From Pectobacterium aroidearum (lineage in GTDB: Bacteria > Pseudomonadota > Gammaproteobacteria > Enterobacterales > Enterobacteriaceae): 64,000 nt of DNA. Under the pieces are notes generated by a model. The model made no database searches. It saw only the letters and a program-made list of their open reading frames with translations, and was not told the DNA's origin. Position 1 is the first letter of the stretch. Each line of letters opens with the position of its first letter. Below are positions 1 to 10,315 of this stretch, in pieces. The stretch is from assembly GCF_015689195.1 (NCBI RefSeq), contig NZ_CP065044.1:868001-932000 (forward strand), read 5' to 3'. The translations under genes and the position numbers were made by a program.

Positions 1-310
1 GGAGCAGTTGCGTCAACAAGGCGTGAAACATCATCTGGCGGCAGGGATTGTGCTGACGGGCGGTGCCGCGCAAATAGACGGTCTGGCGGCCTGTGCGCAG
101 CGTGTGTTCCATACACAGGTGCGTATTGGACAACCAATGAATATAACAGGGCTGACGGATTATGCCCAAGAGCCTTATTACTCAACGGCGGTTGGGTTGC
201 TGCATTACGGAAAAGAATCTCATCTGGGCGGTGAGCATGAAGTCGAAAAACGAGCCTCAGTGAGCAACTGGTTCAAACGAATCAACAGCTGGTTGAGGAA
301 AGAATTTTAA
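1..310 (+). CDS. ftsA: Cell division protein FtsA, C-terminal part (5' end outside window)
   Basis: Open from the left edge (first full codon at base 2) to TAA at 308-310; about 102 residues of a protein usually near 420. FtsA is an actin-like ATPase that anchors FtsZ to the inner membrane and recruits later divisome proteins. The visible part holds the actin-fold segment GIVLTGGAAQIDGL, which is the adenosine-binding loop, and ends in an amphipathic tail (SNWFKRINSWLRKEF) with alternating Trp/Phe/Leu and Arg/Lys, the membrane-targeting helix of the family. It is followed 68 bases later by ftsZ in the same direction, as in the dcw cluster of other enterobacteria. Identification is secure; only the truncation by the window limits it. 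Confidence 0.97.
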   Translation, partial: EQLRQQGVKHHLAAGIVLTGGAAQIDGLAACAQRVFHTQVRIGQPMNITGLTDYAQEPYYSTAVGLLHYGKESHLGGEHEVEKRASVSNWFKRINSWLRKEF

Positions 311-378
311 TTTTATCAAAGAGATCACCTGGCACAGTTTTATGATCTCGCAGTTACAGGCACAAACGGAGAGAAATT

Positions 379-1530
379 ATGTTTGAACCAATGGAATTAA
401 CCAACGACGCGGTGATTAAAGTCATCGGCGTCGGTGGCGGCGGTGGTAATGCCGTCGAACACATGGTGCGTGAGCGCATCGAAGGCGTTGAATTCTTCGC
501 GGTTAACACGGATGCGCAGGCATTACGTAAAACGGCTGTTGGCCAGACGATTCAGATCGGTAGCGGCATTACTAAAGGTCTGGGCGCGGGTGCTAACCCG
601 GAAGTCGGTCGTAATTCGGCTGAAGAAGATCGCGAAGCGCTGCGTTCAGCACTGGAAGGTGCGGACATGGTGTTTATCGCCGCAGGTATGGGCGGTGGTA
701 CAGGTACCGGTGCTGCACCAGTTGTGGCCGAAGTCGCAAAAGACCTGGGTATCCTGACCGTCGCAGTGGTGACCAAGCCTTTCAACTTTGAAGGCAAAAA
801 GCGTATGGCGTTTGCGGAGCAGGGTATCGCCGAGCTGTCTAAGCACGTCGACTCGCTGATCACCATTCCAAACGACAAATTGCTGAAAGTGCTCGGACGC
901 GGTATTTCCCTGCTGGATGCATTTGGCGCGGCAAACGATGTGTTGAAAGGTGCGGTGCAAGGTATCGCCGAGCTGATCACGCGTCCGGGCCTGATGAACG
1001 TCGACTTTGCAGACGTGCGCACTGTGATGTCCGAAATGGGTTATGCCATGATGGGGTCCGGCGTTGCGCGCGGTGAAGACCGTGCAGAAGAAGCCGCTGA
1101 AATGGCAATCTCCAGCCCACTGCTGGAAGATATCGATCTGTCCGGCGCGCGCGGCGTGTTGGTCAACATCACTGCGGGCTTTGACCTGCGTCTGGATGAG
1201 TTTGAGACGGTAGGTAACACCATCCGTGCATTCGCGTCCGACAATGCGACCGTCGTAATCGGTACGTCGCTTGATCCGGAAATGAATGATGAACTGCGTG
1301 TAACGGTCGTTGCAACGGGTATCGGCATGGACAAACGTCCTGAGATTACGCTGGTGACGAACAAGCAGGCCAGCCAGCCTGTGATGGATCATCGCTATCA
1401 GCAGCACGGTATGACGCCACTGGCGCAAGAAAAACCAGCTGCCAAGGTGGTTAACGACCAAAATCCGCAGACGAATAAAGAGCCAGACTATCTGGATATC
1501 CCGGCGTTTCTGCGTAAGCAGGCAGACTAA
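379..1530 (+). CDS. ftsZ: Cell division GTPase FtsZ
   Basis: 383 residues, the normal enterobacterial length. FtsZ is the tubulin-like GTPase that polymerises into the Z-ring at midcell. The N-terminus has the glycine-rich nucleotide loop ([10 protein letters not shown]), the tubulin signature [11 protein letters not shown] is at about residues 103-113, and the T7-loop catalytic region ([11 protein letters not shown]) follows. The C-terminus ends with the conserved peptide [15 protein letters not shown] that binds FtsA and ZipA. ATG at 379 is preceded by GGAGAG at a good spacing. It lies between ftsA and lpxC. In E. coli most ftsZ promoters lie inside upstream genes, so the short ftsA-ftsZ gap fits co-transcription. 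Confidence 0.99.
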   Translation: MFEPMELTNDAVIKVIGVGGGGGNAVEHMVRERIEGVEFFAVNTDAQALRKTAVGQTIQIGSGITKGLGAGANPEVGRNSAEEDREALRSALEGADMVFIAAGMGGGTGTGAAPVVAEVAKDLGILTVAVVTKPFNFEGKKRMAFAEQGIAELSKHVDSLITIPNDKLLKVLGRGISLLDAFGAANDVLKGAVQGIAELITRPGLMNVDFADVRTVMSEMGYAMMGSGVARGEDRAEEAAEMAISSPLLEDIDLSGARGVLVNITAGFDLRLDEFETVGNTIRAFASDNATVVIGTSLDPEMNDELRVTVVATGIGMDKRPEITLVTNKQASQPVMDHRYQQHGMTPLAQEKPAAKVVNDQNPQTNKEPDYLDIPAFLRKQAD

Positions 1531-1593
1531 TTTGCTGCCAGATAACGTTGGAATCTCCGCTCTTTGTGCTAAACTGTGCCACCGAGCCTGGTG

Positions 1594-1599
1594 TATACT
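1594..1599 (+). promoter_or_regulatory. Candidate -10 box for lpxC
   Basis: TATACT lies 35 bases before the lpxC ATG in the 104-base ftsZ-lpxC gap. No good -35 hexamer is seen at 16-18 bases, so this is a weak, position-based prediction. Confidence 0.35.
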
Positions 1600-1601
1600 A
1601 G

Positions 1602-2552
<951 letters not shown>

Positions 2553-2564
2553 CGCTTAACGTCG

Positions 2565-3092
2565 TTACTTCTTATTACGACTGGTTTTACTGGTACTCTC
2601 TCCGGCCAGTGAAGCCAGTCGTTCTAATATCTTTCCGAGTTTTTCCGGGCTATTTCCTGCCAACGTCCTCAATGTCTCCGCACTTTGTTCGCTCAACTGA
2701 CGCAGCGGTTTATTATCGGTATTTTCCGGCGCTGAAATGTCACTATTTTTCACGATTTCATGCCCTTTTGCGGCAAGCGTTGGATTAATCCTGATGTCGA
2801 TTGAAGCCAATGATGGTAGTATTTGTGCGCGTAATGCAGAGAGCAGCGCAGGTTGTTCGTAACGTAACCGCATCAGCCAACTGGCGTTAGCGGTTTCCAG
2901 TATCAGTAAACCTTGCCGGTAATTAGCGACGCGGCACCATGGGTGCAACGGTGCAGGCAGTAATCCGCGCACGGCACGGTTAAGTTTTAATAAGGCGATA
3001 GCGCGCTGTTGCACATCTTGTAGCGGGCCTTTACCCGACTTAGATGCGCTATCAAACAGAAATTCCAGTGATTGTGGGCGGCTATCACGCAT
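2565..3092 (-). CDS. DUF721/DciA-family protein
   Basis: 175 residues if started at the ATG giving MRDSRPQSLEFLFD. The reading frame extends further upstream but those codons would run into secM on the other strand and do not look like the family. Residues 15-95 fit DUF721: a helix with KLNRAVRGLLPAPLHPWCRVANYRQGLLILETANASW, Leu/Ala-rich helices and the strand DIRINP. The C-terminal third is hydrophilic, has many Ser/Glu/Lys residues and is probably disordered. DciA proteins load or operate the DnaB helicase in bacteria lacking DnaC. Whether this copy does so in an enterobacterium, where DnaC normally serves, is unknown. It is divergent from secM with only 26 bases between start codons, so each promoter must overlap the other gene. 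Confidence 0.75.
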   Translation of the reverse strand: MRDSRPQSLEFLFDSASKSGKGPLQDVQQRAIALLKLNRAVRGLLPAPLHPWCRVANYRQGLLILETANASWLMRLRYEQPALLSALRAQILPSLASIDIRINPTLAAKGHEIVKNSDISAPENTDNKPLRQLSEQSAETLRTLAGNSPEKLGKILERLASLAGESTSKTSRNKK

Positions 3093-3118
3093 AGACCTGG
3101 CTCCGGTGGATGTTACTC

Positions 3119-3634
3119 GTGATTGGTATTCTAAATCGTTGGCGACAATTTGGCAGACGTTATTTCTGGCCGCATCTCTTATTAGGGATGGTCGCGGCGA
3201 GTCTTGGTCTGCCGACAAGCCTGAACGACTCACAGGACATCACTTCACTCCCCAATTCAAGCTCCAGCGTTAGTCGCCAGAATAACGTATCGCTGAGCCT
3301 TACCGATCTGGTCGCACTGAAAGAAGCGCATCGACGCTCATCCTACAGCGTAGATTATTGGCATCAGCATGCGATCCGTACGGTAATTCGCCATCTTTCT
3401 TTTGCGTTGACGACGCCACAAACGGTCAATGCCCAGCAGGCTGACGAATTAGAACCCCATTCTCTGGTTTTGTTGGATACGTTAAATGCGTTGCTGACGC
3501 AGGATTCCCAGTATCCCCTTGTGACCTCCTCCCATGCTGGGCGAGTCACTTTTTATCCCCAAGCTCATCATCAAGTCGGCATCTGGCTTGCTCAAATCCG
3601 CGGCATCCGCGCAGGGCCTTCTCTTCTCAGTTGA
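3119..3634 (+). CDS. secM: Secretion monitor SecM (arrest peptide regulator of SecA)
   Basis: 171 residues from a GTG start; this start gives MIGILNRWRQFGRRYFWPHLLLGM, which aligns with the N-terminus of E. coli SecM (170 residues), and GGTGG sits nine bases upstream. An ATG nine bases earlier is possible but has no ribosome site. SecM is a secreted leader whose C-terminal arrest sequence stalls the ribosome until SecA pulls the signal peptide, exposing the secA ribosome site. The N-terminus is a basic then hydrophobic signal sequence. The tail reads IWLAQIRGIRAGP and then four residues. Trp156 and the essential GIRAGP are kept, but the Phe150 position of E. coli is His here and Ile156 is Leu. 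secA follows after 113 bases. Confidence 0.93.
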   Translation: MIGILNRWRQFGRRYFWPHLLLGMVAASLGLPTSLNDSQDITSLPNSSSSVSRQNNVSLSLTDLVALKEAHRRSSYSVDYWHQHAIRTVIRHLSFALTTPQTVNAQQADELEPHSLVLLDTLNALLTQDSQYPLVTSSHAGRVTFYPQAHHQVGIWLAQIRGIRAGPSLLS

Positions 3635-3747
3635 ACGTGTAATGAATAATTAGCTGAAGAAATTTCTCCCGTTTTTCACTGAGTTTCTCAGATTTTCGAT
3701 GTTGTGTTGCCACTGGATACGTGGCACTTGTGAGATTAAAAATTATT
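3635..3747 (+). promoter_or_regulatory. secM-secA intergenic control region with hairpins
   Basis: 113 bases between the SecM stop and the SecA start. Two short perfect hairpins are seen: CTGAG-TTT-CTCAG (3679-3691) and TGCCAC-TGGATAC-GTGGCA (3708-3726), the second just ahead of a weak GTGAG ribosome site. In E. coli a hairpin here hides the secA ribosome site until a ribosome stalls on SecM; the same role is inferred. Confidence 0.65.
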
Positions 3748-6450
3748 ATGGTCATGAATATCCTAACCAAAATTTTTGGTAGCCGTAACGATCGTACGCT
3801 GCGCCGTATGCGTAAAAATGTCGACGTCATCAATCGCTTAGAACCTGAAATGGAAAAGCTGTCGGATGAGGAACTGCAAGCGAAAACGCTGGAGTTTCGT
3901 GTTCGTCTGGAAAAAGGTGAGTCGCTGGAGAACCTGCTGCCGGAAGCCTTCGCTGTCGTACGTGAATCCAGTAAGCGTGTATTTGGCATGCGCCACTTCG
4001 ATGTGCAGCTTATCGGCGGTATGGTACTGAACGAGCGTTGCATTGCGGAGATGCGTACTGGTGAAGGTAAAACGTTGACGGCAACGCTGCCTGCCTACCT
4101 GAATGCGCTGACTGGCCGCGGCGTACACGTGGTTACCGTGAACGACTATCTGGCACAGCGTGATGCCGAAAATAACCGTCCATTGTTTGAATTCCTTGGC
4201 CTGAGCGTTGGTATCAACCTGCCGGGAATGCCTGCGCCGGCGAAGCGCGAAGCCTATGCTGCTGATATCACCTACGGTACCAATAACGAATACGGTTTTG
4301 ACTACCTGCGTGACAACATGGCATTCAGCCCGGAAGAACGTGTGCAGCGTAAATTGTACTACGCGCTGGTGGATGAGGTTGACTCCATCCTGATCGATGA
4401 AGCGCGTACGCCGCTGATCATTTCCGGCCCGGCTGAAGATAGCTCCGAGCTGTATATCAGCGTTAACAAAATTATCCCTCACCTGATCCGTCAGGAGAAA
4501 GAAGATTCGGATACCTTCCACGGCGAAGGCCACTTCTCTGTTGATGAAAAAGCGCGTCAGGTTAACCTCACCGAGCGTGGTCTGGTTCTGGTCGAAGAAC
4601 TGTTGGTGAAAGAAGGCATTATGGAAGAGGGGGAATCTCTGTACTCCCCAACGAACATCATGCTGATGCACCATGTGACCGCCGCGTTGCGTGCGCATGT
4701 GTTGTTTACCCGCGATGTCGATTACATTGTGAAAGACGGTGAAGTGATCATCGTTGACGAACACACGGGCCGTACTATGCAGGGGCGTCGCTGGTCCGAT
4801 GGTCTGCATCAGGCGGTGGAAGCAAAAGAGAAGGTAACGATTCAGAATGAAAACCAGACGCTGGCTTCCATTACCTTCCAGAACTACTTCCGCCTGTATG
4901 AAAAACTGGCGGGGATGACCGGTACGGCAGATACTGAAGCGTTCGAATTCAGCTCTATCTACAAGCTGGATACCATTGTGGTGCCGACCAACCGTCCGAT
5001 GATTCGTAAAGACTTGCCTGATCTGGTCTACATGACTGAGCAGGAAAAAATCGATGCCATCATTGAAGATATCAAAGAGCGTTCAGTAAAAGGTCAGCCG
5101 ATCCTGGTCGGTACAATCTCCATCGAGAAATCCGAAGTGGTTTCTCATGCGCTGGAAAAAGCGGGCATCAAACATAATGTGTTGAATGCCAAATTCCACG
5201 CCATGGAAGCTGATATTGTTGCTCAGGCGGGTCAGGCTGGTGCGGTGACCATCGCGACCAACATGGCCGGTCGTGGTACGGATATCGTCTTGGGGGGGAG
5301 CTGGCAGGCGGAAGTGGCGCTTCTGGAAAACCCGAATGATGAGCAAATTGCGGAAATCAAAGCGGCCTGGAAAGTTCGCCATGATGCTGTTCTGGCTGCG
5401 GGTGGTTTACACATTATTGGTACAGAGCGCCATGAGTCTCGCCGTATCGATAACCAGCTGCGTGGCCGTTCCGGTCGTCAGGGGGATGCGGGTTCATCAC
5501 GATTCTATCTGTCGATGGAAGATGCGCTGATGCGTATTTTTGCCTCCGATCGTGTTTCCAATATGATGCGTAAACTGGGCATGAAGCCGGGTGAAGCCAT
5601 TGAGCACCCGTGGGTCACCAAGGCAATTGCTAACGCCCAGCGCAAAGTGGAAAGCCGCAACTTTGATATTCGTAAGCAATTGCTGGAATACGATGATGTG
5701 GCGAACGACCAGCGTCGTGCGATCTATACACAGCGTAACGAACTGCTGGATGTATCTGATATCAGCGAAACCATCACCAGCATTCGTGAAGATGTATTCA
5801 AAGCGACTATCGACAGCTATATTCCACCGGAGTCACTGGAAGAAATGTGGGATACGGAAGGTCTGGAACAGCGTCTGAAGAACGATTTCGATCTGGATAT
5901 GCCAGTCAAAGCGTGGCTGGATAAAGAGCCGGAGCTGCACGAAGAAACGCTGCGTGAGCGTATTTTCCAGCAGGCGCTTGAGGTTTATCATCGCAAAGAA
6001 GAAGTGGTCGGCAGCGAAGTCATGCGCAACTTTGAAAAAGGCGTCATGTTGCAGACGCTGGATTCTTTGTGGAAAGAGCATCTGGCCGCAATGGATTATC
6101 TGCGTCAGGGCATCCACCTGCGTGGCTATGCACAGAAAGATCCGAAGCAGGAATATAAGCGTGAGTCGTTCTCTATGTTTGCTGCGATGTTGGAATCACT
6201 GAAATATGAAGTGATCAGCACGCTGAGCAAAGTCCAGGTGAGAATGCCGGAAGAGATCGAAGCACTGGAGCAGCAGCGCCGTGAAGAAGCCGAACGTTTG
6301 GCACGGCAGCAGCAGTTGAGCCATCAGGAAGAAGATAGCCTGAACACCGGTTCACCGGCGCAGGCAGATCGTAAAATTGGACGTAACGATCCTTGTCCAT
6401 GTGGTTCAGGCAAAAAATATAAGCAGTGCCACGGCCGTTTACAGAAATAA
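3748..6450 (+). CDS. secA: Preprotein translocase ATPase SecA
   Basis: 900 residues from the ATG at 3748, which gives [21 protein letters not shown] and aligns residue for residue with the E. coli start; an ATG two codons later is the only close alternative. SecA is the motor that pushes unfolded preproteins through SecYEG. Visible elements are the Walker A motif [17 protein letters not shown] near residue 105, the DEAD-type [17 protein letters not shown] near residue 210, the second helicase half ([31 protein letters not shown]), and the C-terminal zinc and SecB-binding tail [18 protein letters not shown] with its Cys-Cys-Cys-His ligands. Translation is probably coupled to SecM arrest. Confidence 0.98.
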   Translation: MVMNILTKIFGSRNDRTLRRMRKNVDVINRLEPEMEKLSDEELQAKTLEFRVRLEKGESLENLLPEAFAVVRESSKRVFGMRHFDVQLIGGMVLNERCIAEMRTGEGKTLTATLPAYLNALTGRGVHVVTVNDYLAQRDAENNRPLFEFLGLSVGINLPGMPAPAKREAYAADITYGTNNEYGFDYLRDNMAFSPEERVQRKLYYALVDEVDSILIDEARTPLIISGPAEDSSELYISVNKIIPHLIRQEKEDSDTFHGEGHFSVDEKARQVNLTERGLVLVEELLVKEGIMEEGESLYSPTNIMLMHHVTAALRAHVLFTRDVDYIVKDGEVIIVDEHTGRTMQGRRWSDGLHQAVEAKEKVTIQNENQTLASITFQNYFRLYEKLAGMTGTADTEAFEFSSIYKLDTIVVPTNRPMIRKDLPDLVYMTEQEKIDAIIEDIKERSVKGQPILVGTISIEKSEVVSHALEKAGIKHNVLNAKFHAMEADIVAQAGQAGAVTIATNMAGRGTDIVLGGSWQAEVALLENPNDEQIAEIKAAWKVRHDAVLAAGGLHIIGTERHESRRIDNQLRGRSGRQGDAGSSRFYLSMEDALMRIFASDRVSNMMRKLGMKPGEAIEHPWVTKAIANAQRKVESRNFDIRKQLLEYDDVANDQRRAIYTQRNELLDVSDISETITSIREDVFKATIDSYIPPESLEEMWDTEGLEQRLKNDFDLDMPVKAWLDKEPELHEETLRERIFQQALEVYHRKEEVVGSEVMRNFEKGVMLQTLDSLWKEHLAAMDYLRQGIHLRGYAQKDPKQEYKRESFSMFAAMLESLKYEVISTLSKVQVRMPEEIEALEQQRREEAERLARQQQLSHQEEDSLNTGSPAQADRKIGRNDPCPCGSGKKYKQCHGRLQK

Positions 6451-6493
6451 TTGGCCGCTGAAATCAGCGAATAAAATGTCATAAGTGCAAAGG

Positions 6494-6517
6494 AAAGGCG
6501 GTCATTGACCGCCTTTT
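6494..6517 (+). terminator. Rho-independent terminator after secA
   Basis: AAAGGCGGTC (6494-6503), loop ATT, GACCGCCTTT (6507-6516) and a short T run. It lies between secA and mutT, 29 bases before the mutT start. Confidence 0.8.
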
Positions 6518-6545
6518 ACTTAATAAGAACCTGATAGGAAGTGTC

Positions 6546-6941
6546 ATGACGCAAAAACAGTTATCCGTCGCGGTAGGCATCATCCGCAATGCTGAACAGC
6601 AATATTTCATTGCTCGTCGCCCTGATGGCGTTCATATGGCAGGGATGTGGGAGTTCCCCGGCGGGAAAATTGAAGAGGGGGAAACGCCAGAACAAGCATT
6701 GATTCGTGAACTGCGTGAAGAAACGGGCATCGATGCTAGCGCACCGCAGTCGCTAAACAACAAAACGTTTTCTACGCCGGAAAGAATTATTACGCTTCAT
6801 TTCTTCCTGGTTGAAACGTGGCAGGGTGAACCCTATGGTCGGGAAGGTCAGGAATCTCGCTGGGTGAGTGTAGAAGAATTACGTGAGGAAGAATTTCCGC
6901 CAGCGAATGCGGAGATGATCCGCTGGCTGAAATCGCTTTAA
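6546..6941 (+). CDS. mutT: 8-oxo-dGTP diphosphatase MutT
   Basis: 131 residues, close to the 129 of E. coli. MutT hydrolyses 8-oxo-dGTP to the monophosphate and prevents A:T to C:G transversions. The full Nudix box is visible around residues 38-60: GGKIEEGETPEQALIRELREE followed by TGI. AGGA lies seven bases before the ATG. It sits directly downstream of secA as in E. coli but behind a terminator, so a promoter of its own or read-through is needed. Confidence 0.97.
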   Translation: MTQKQLSVAVGIIRNAEQQYFIARRPDGVHMAGMWEFPGGKIEEGETPEQALIRELREETGIDASAPQSLNNKTFSTPERIITLHFFLVETWQGEPYGREGQESRWVSVEELREEEFPPANAEMIRWLKSL

Positions 6942-6991
6942 TCTAGCCTTACTTTTTCCTGTCTGAAAATCCCTGCCTGAAAACGATAGTG

Positions 6992-7019
6992 GCGAAACGT
7001 GGTCGTTACCGCGTTTCGC
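6992..7019. terminator. Strong hairpin between mutT and yacG, overlapping the yacG stop
   Basis: GCGAAACGTGGT (6992-7003) and ACCGCGTTTCGC (7008-7019) pair over 12 positions with one T-G wobble and a four-base loop. The genes are convergent, so it can serve both. The yacG stop codon (7006-7008) lies at the tip of the hairpin. No clear T run on either side. Confidence 0.55.
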
Positions 7020-7200
7020 TCCAGTCTTCACTATCAGACACCATATCATCACTTGGAATACGCTTTTCCTCATCAGCCCATTCACCTAAATCGATGAGCT
7101 GACAACGCTTGCTGCAAAATGGGCGATAGATGCTGGTTTCATCCCAGACGACCGCCTGCTTGCAGGTTGGGCACTTCACCGTCGTAATCTCTGTTGTCAT
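7006..7200 (-). CDS. yacG: DNA gyrase inhibitor YacG
   Basis: 64 residues. YacG is a small zinc protein that binds GyrB and blocks DNA binding by gyrase. The zinc motif is complete: [10 protein letters not shown] at residues 10-19, then [15 protein letters not shown] near 28-42, giving four Cys ligands. The acidic tail ([10 protein letters not shown]) is typical. It is downstream of zapD and coaE in the same direction, the usual coaE-zapD-yacG order. The gap to zapD is 55 bases. Confidence 0.95.
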   Translation of the reverse strand: MTTEITTVKCPTCKQAVVWDETSIYRPFCSKRCQLIDLGEWADEEKRIPSDDMVSDSEDWSETR

Positions 7201-7255
7201 AAATACTTTTCACTCTATTTGGTGCTTAACTCGTTTTCGTTTATCTGAGCTAAGT

Positions 7256-8008
7256 CTAGCAGCAGGCCAGTTCAAACGTTAAACGAGGTGGAATATGGCC
7301 ATTTTCGCTATCTAATGGTAGGAAACGGATGGCGTAACGTGTTTTATGGCCGGATATTTGCGGGTAGAGCTGGTGGGCCTGTTCAAGACGCAGACGCAGC
7401 AGATCGGCATCGGAGGCATTGTCCTGAAAGAACCCGTTCAGGCTGATCTGCGGACGGAATATACCAGAGTGGCGGATCAGTTCCAGGATCATATCCAGCG
7501 CTTGTTTGAGCGGAGACAGAGAACTAAGCCAGCCAGAAACCAGTTTCTCTCGGAGTTCCTGAGGCTGGTGCAGCCAACTATGCAGCGTCGGTAAATCGAA
7601 ACTGCAACACCCGCCGGGAATGCCGAGCCGCTGCCGCACCATACCAATTAAGCGATCTTCCCGTAAGAACTGCCCCATCCGCGGTGCCGCCATCAGCGTG
7701 CTGGCCAGATCTTTCAATTGGCGCCTTAACGTATGGATGCGTTCCATATCTACGCCGGGCACATCGCTCCACTGCAGTAGCTTTTGCTGTTGTCGCTCCA
7801 GCTCTTTCAGCAGTTCAGTACGCACATCTCCGCGTTCCAGCACATCAAGCAACTCGGCGATAGCACGAAAAAATGTCAGTGCGCTTCCCATATCGGTCAG
7901 GGAGTGGTTTTGATGCAACTGCTGTAATAATGATTCGATACGCAACCAGGTACGTGTTTTTTCGTTCAGCGGGTATTCGAATAAAATGGTTGAGGGGGCG
8001 TCACTCAT
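7256..8008 (-). CDS. zapD: Cell division protein ZapD
   Basis: 250 residues, near the 247 of E. coli (formerly YacF). ZapD binds the FtsZ C-terminal tail and cross-links FtsZ filaments. The N-terminal half is all-helical and coiled (residues 15-115, rich in Leu, Gln and Glu); the C-terminal half is beta-rich and ends [26 protein letters not shown]. The start codon overlaps the end of coaE by eight bases, which argues for translational coupling. Confidence 0.95.
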   Translation of the reverse strand: MSDAPSTILFEYPLNEKTRTWLRIESLLQQLHQNHSLTDMGSALTFFRAIAELLDVLERGDVRTELLKELERQQQKLLQWSDVPGVDMERIHTLRRQLKDLASTLMAAPRMGQFLREDRLIGMVRQRLGIPGGCCSFDLPTLHSWLHQPQELREKLVSGWLSSLSPLKQALDMILELIRHSGIFRPQISLNGFFQDNASDADLLRLRLEQAHQLYPQISGHKTRYAIRFLPLDSENGHIPPRLTFELACC

Positions 8009-8627
8009 TATTAGTCATCCTGTCGGCTGCGGAGGCGGCTAGCTCAAGGTAATGGCGGTGTAATTCCGCAACCTGTTGTGCCAGCTCGCTTGGGCATCGA
8101 CTGTTATCAATAATATCATTGGCATAAGCCAGGCGCTGTTCTCGGGTAGCCTGTGCTGCCAGTATGTTTTCTGCTTGCTGTCGACTGATACCATCGCGGG
8201 CCAGCGTGCGTTCAAGCTGTGTGTCTCTGTCTACATCAACGACCAGAATACGCTGCGCTCGCTGTTGTAAACCGTTCTCCACCAGTAGGGGGACGACCCA
8301 TAGAATGTACGGTGCGGATGCAGCCTGAAACTGGGCCTGTGTTTCCTGATGGATCAACGGGTGGAGTAAATTATTCAGCCACTGTTTTTCCTCTGGCGAG
8401 GAAAAAATCCGTTGGCGTAGTGCAGTACGGTTCAATGAACCATCGGTATTGAGTATAGCGTCGCCAAACCGGAGCCTAATGGCATCCAGCGCGGGTTTCC
8501 CAGGCTCGACTACCTGACGTGCGATGATATCCGCGTCAACGATAGTGGCCCCTAATTTGGCAAATTCATCGGCTACGGTGCTTTTGCCGCTGCCGATACC
8601 GCCCGTTAAGGCTACGATGTATGTCAT
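8001..8627 (-). CDS. coaE: Dephospho-CoA kinase CoaE
   Basis: 208 residues, family length about 206. CoaE phosphorylates the 3'-hydroxyl of dephospho-CoA in the last step of coenzyme A synthesis. The P-loop GGIGSGKST lies at residues 9-17, followed by DADIIARQV of the substrate-binding region and the lid segment [13 protein letters not shown]. It is the first gene of the coaE-zapD-yacG set in this window; the next gene upstream (guaC) is divergent. Confidence 0.97.
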   Translation of the reverse strand: MTYIVALTGGIGSGKSTVADEFAKLGATIVDADIIARQVVEPGKPALDAIRLRFGDAILNTDGSLNRTALRQRIFSSPEEKQWLNNLLHPLIHQETQAQFQAASAPYILWVVPLLVENGLQQRAQRILVVDVDRDTQLERTLARDGISRQQAENILAAQATREQRLAYANDIIDNSRCPSELAQQVAELHRHYLELAASAADRMTNNE

Positions 8628-9190
8628 TGCACCCGTGTTGAAAAGTTAACATTGCTACTATTTTCAAGGAAGAGGAATACCTTCCCATTCCCCTGAAGTC
8701 AATCAGGCATAAACCGCAGTTTGCTTCACGCTATCACTTTGCTCGGTGATAGGTAAATTTCTCTGATTTTATCCCAAATAAAGTGAAAATCGCAGTCTTG
8801 CCGCAGGATTATTACTGCGTATGATAACGTCACTGGTAAAGGGCATTATTTTTTCAGAAATGATTATACCCGTCATACTTCAAGCTGCATGTGTGTTGAC
8901 AATACTCGGCTCATCACTGAGCCTCGCCCTGAAGGGCCGCCGTAAACGGCGTTCAAATTGGCTAAACCAATTTGTCCTTACTCACCCCAGTCACTTACTT
9001 GAGTAAGTTCCTGGGGATTGATGAACCTCATAAATGAGGTTCACCCTTCGGGCTAGTGCTTGCACTGTTCAAATCGGTCTGGAACCGATTTGTCGTGCGG
9101 TCGCCGCCTGCCTGCAACTCGAATTATTTAGGGTATCGCCCAGTAACGATACTGAGCATTCCGACGTCACTAACCAGGAACTCGAACCTC
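8628..9190. promoter_or_regulatory. coaE-guaC divergent intergenic region
   Basis: 563 bases with no credible gene. It holds the hairpin CTATCAC (8731-8737) / GTGATAG (8746-8752), the 271-base repeat element described separately (8866-9136), and the guaC leader. Promoters for coaE and guaC are expected here, but I could not define them with confidence. Confidence 0.6.
8866..9136. repeat. Intergenic palindromic repeat element (MITE-like)
   Basis: 271 bases bounded by imperfect terminal inverted repeats: ATACCCGTCATACTTCAAG at the left, and the reverse complement of the right end reads ATACCCTAAATAATTCGAG, each followed by (C/T)TGCA. Inside are four perfect small hairpins: CAAATTGG/CCAATTTG, TGAACCTCA/TGAGGTTCA, CAAATCGG/CCGATTTG and a short one around GCCGTAAACGGC. 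No transposase fits inside. The form matches the non-autonomous, transcribed intergenic repeats common in Pectobacterium, Serratia and Yersinia. Family assignment is from memory of the end motifs and not searched. Confidence 0.75.
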
Positions 9191-10231
9191 ATGCGTATTG
9201 AAGAAGATTTAAAGTTAGGCTTTAAAGACGTTCTCATCCGGCCAAAGCGTTCGACGCTGAAAAGCCGCTCCGACGTTGAACTGGAACGTCAATTCACCTT
9301 CCTCCATGCCGGCGGCAACTGGTCTGGTGTACCGATTATCGCGGCCAATATGGATACCGTGGGTACGTTTAGTATGGCGGAAGCTCTTGCCTCTTTTGAT
9401 GTGCTGACGGCCGTCCATAAACACTACTCTGTCGAGCAATGGTCCCAGTTCGTGCAACGTGTACCAGCATCGGTAATGCGCCATGTCATGGTTTCGACTG
9501 GGACGTCTGACGCTGATTTCGTCAAATTAAAGCAGATTCTTGCGCTGTCATCTGAGCTGAAATTTATCTGTATCGATGTGGCAAATGGCTACTCTGAACA
9601 CTTTGTGACTTTCCTGCAAAAAGCGCGTGAGGCCTGCCCAGACAAGGTTATCTGTGCTGGGAACGTCGTGACTGGCGAAATGGTGGAAGAACTGATCCTC
9701 TCCGGTGCGGACATCGTGAAAGTTGGTATTGGCCCCGGTTCTGTCTGTACGACACGGGTTAAAACGGGGGTTGGCTATCCTCAACTTTCCGCAGTGATTG
9801 AATGTGCCGATGCGGCGCATGGTCTCGGTGGGCAAATCGTGAGCGACGGCGGTTGTGCTATGCCGGGCGATGTAGCGAAAGCCTTTGGTGGTGGAGCCGA
9901 TTTTGTCATGTTGGGCGGTATGCTGGCAGGGCATGATGAATGTGAAGGAACCATCGTTGAAGAAAACGGTGAAAAGATGATGCTGTTCTACGGCATGAGT
10001 TCCGCATCTGCGATGGAGCGTCACGTCGGCGGTGTGGCGGAGTACCGTGCTGCAGAAGGAAAAACCGTGAAGCTGCCACTGCGCGGTCCGGTAGACAATA
10101 CCGTCCGCGATATTCTTGGCGGCCTGCGTTCGGCCTGTACTTATGTCGGTGCATCCCGTTTGAAAGAGCTAACGAAGCGTACAACGTTTATCCGTGTGGC
10201 CGAGCAGGAAAACCGTATTTTCAACGGATAG
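9191..10231 (+). CDS. guaC: GMP reductase GuaC
   Basis: 346 residues from ATG at 9191 ([20 protein letters not shown]), the E. coli start. The frame stays open upstream, but those codons are the right end of the repeat element. GuaC reduces GMP to IMP with NADPH, returning guanine nucleotides to the purine pool. Features seen: IMPDH-like barrel, the GPGSVCTTR loop with the catalytic Cys near residue 186, DGGC(A)[21 protein letters not shown] for phosphate binding, and the flap [13 protein letters not shown]. Downstream genes are convergent. Confidence 0.97.
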   Translation: MRIEEDLKLGFKDVLIRPKRSTLKSRSDVELERQFTFLHAGGNWSGVPIIAANMDTVGTFSMAEALASFDVLTAVHKHYSVEQWSQFVQRVPASVMRHVMVSTGTSDADFVKLKQILALSSELKFICIDVANGYSEHFVTFLQKAREACPDKVICAGNVVTGEMVEELILSGADIVKVGIGPGSVCTTRVKTGVGYPQLSAVIECADAAHGLGGQIVSDGGCAMPGDVAKAFGGGADFVMLGGMLAGHDECEGTIVEENGEKMMLFYGMSSASAMERHVGGVAEYRAAEGKTVKLPLRGPVDNTVRDILGGLRSACTYVGASRLKELTKRTTFIRVAEQENRIFNG

Positions 10232-10243
10232 TTGCTGTTGTTC

Positions 10244-10292
10244 CACGCCATCTTTCTGCTGCTAATGGTGGTAGGTGGCGTGTAGCTTGTTG
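10244..10292 (+). terminator. Possible guaC terminator
   Basis: CACGCCA (10244-10250) pairs with TGGCGTG (10276-10282) across a 25-base loop and is followed by TAGCTTGTTGTTTTTT. The loop is long, so this is tentative. Confidence 0.4.
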
Positions 10293-10315
10293 TTTTTTGT
10301 ACGGTATTGGTCGGT

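Noticed and set aside
552-1461. Long minus-strand open frames (156 and 271 codons) opposite ftsZ
   Set aside because: They lie wholly inside a highly conserved gene, have no ribosome sites and give His/Arg-rich composition typical of antisense frames.
3838-4809. 323-codon minus-strand frame opposite secA
   Set aside because: Shadow of secA codon usage; no family resemblance.
9056-9190. Upstream extension of the guaC reading frame (45 codons)
   Set aside because: These codons are the right end of the repeat element; the ATG at 9191 matches the family start exactly.
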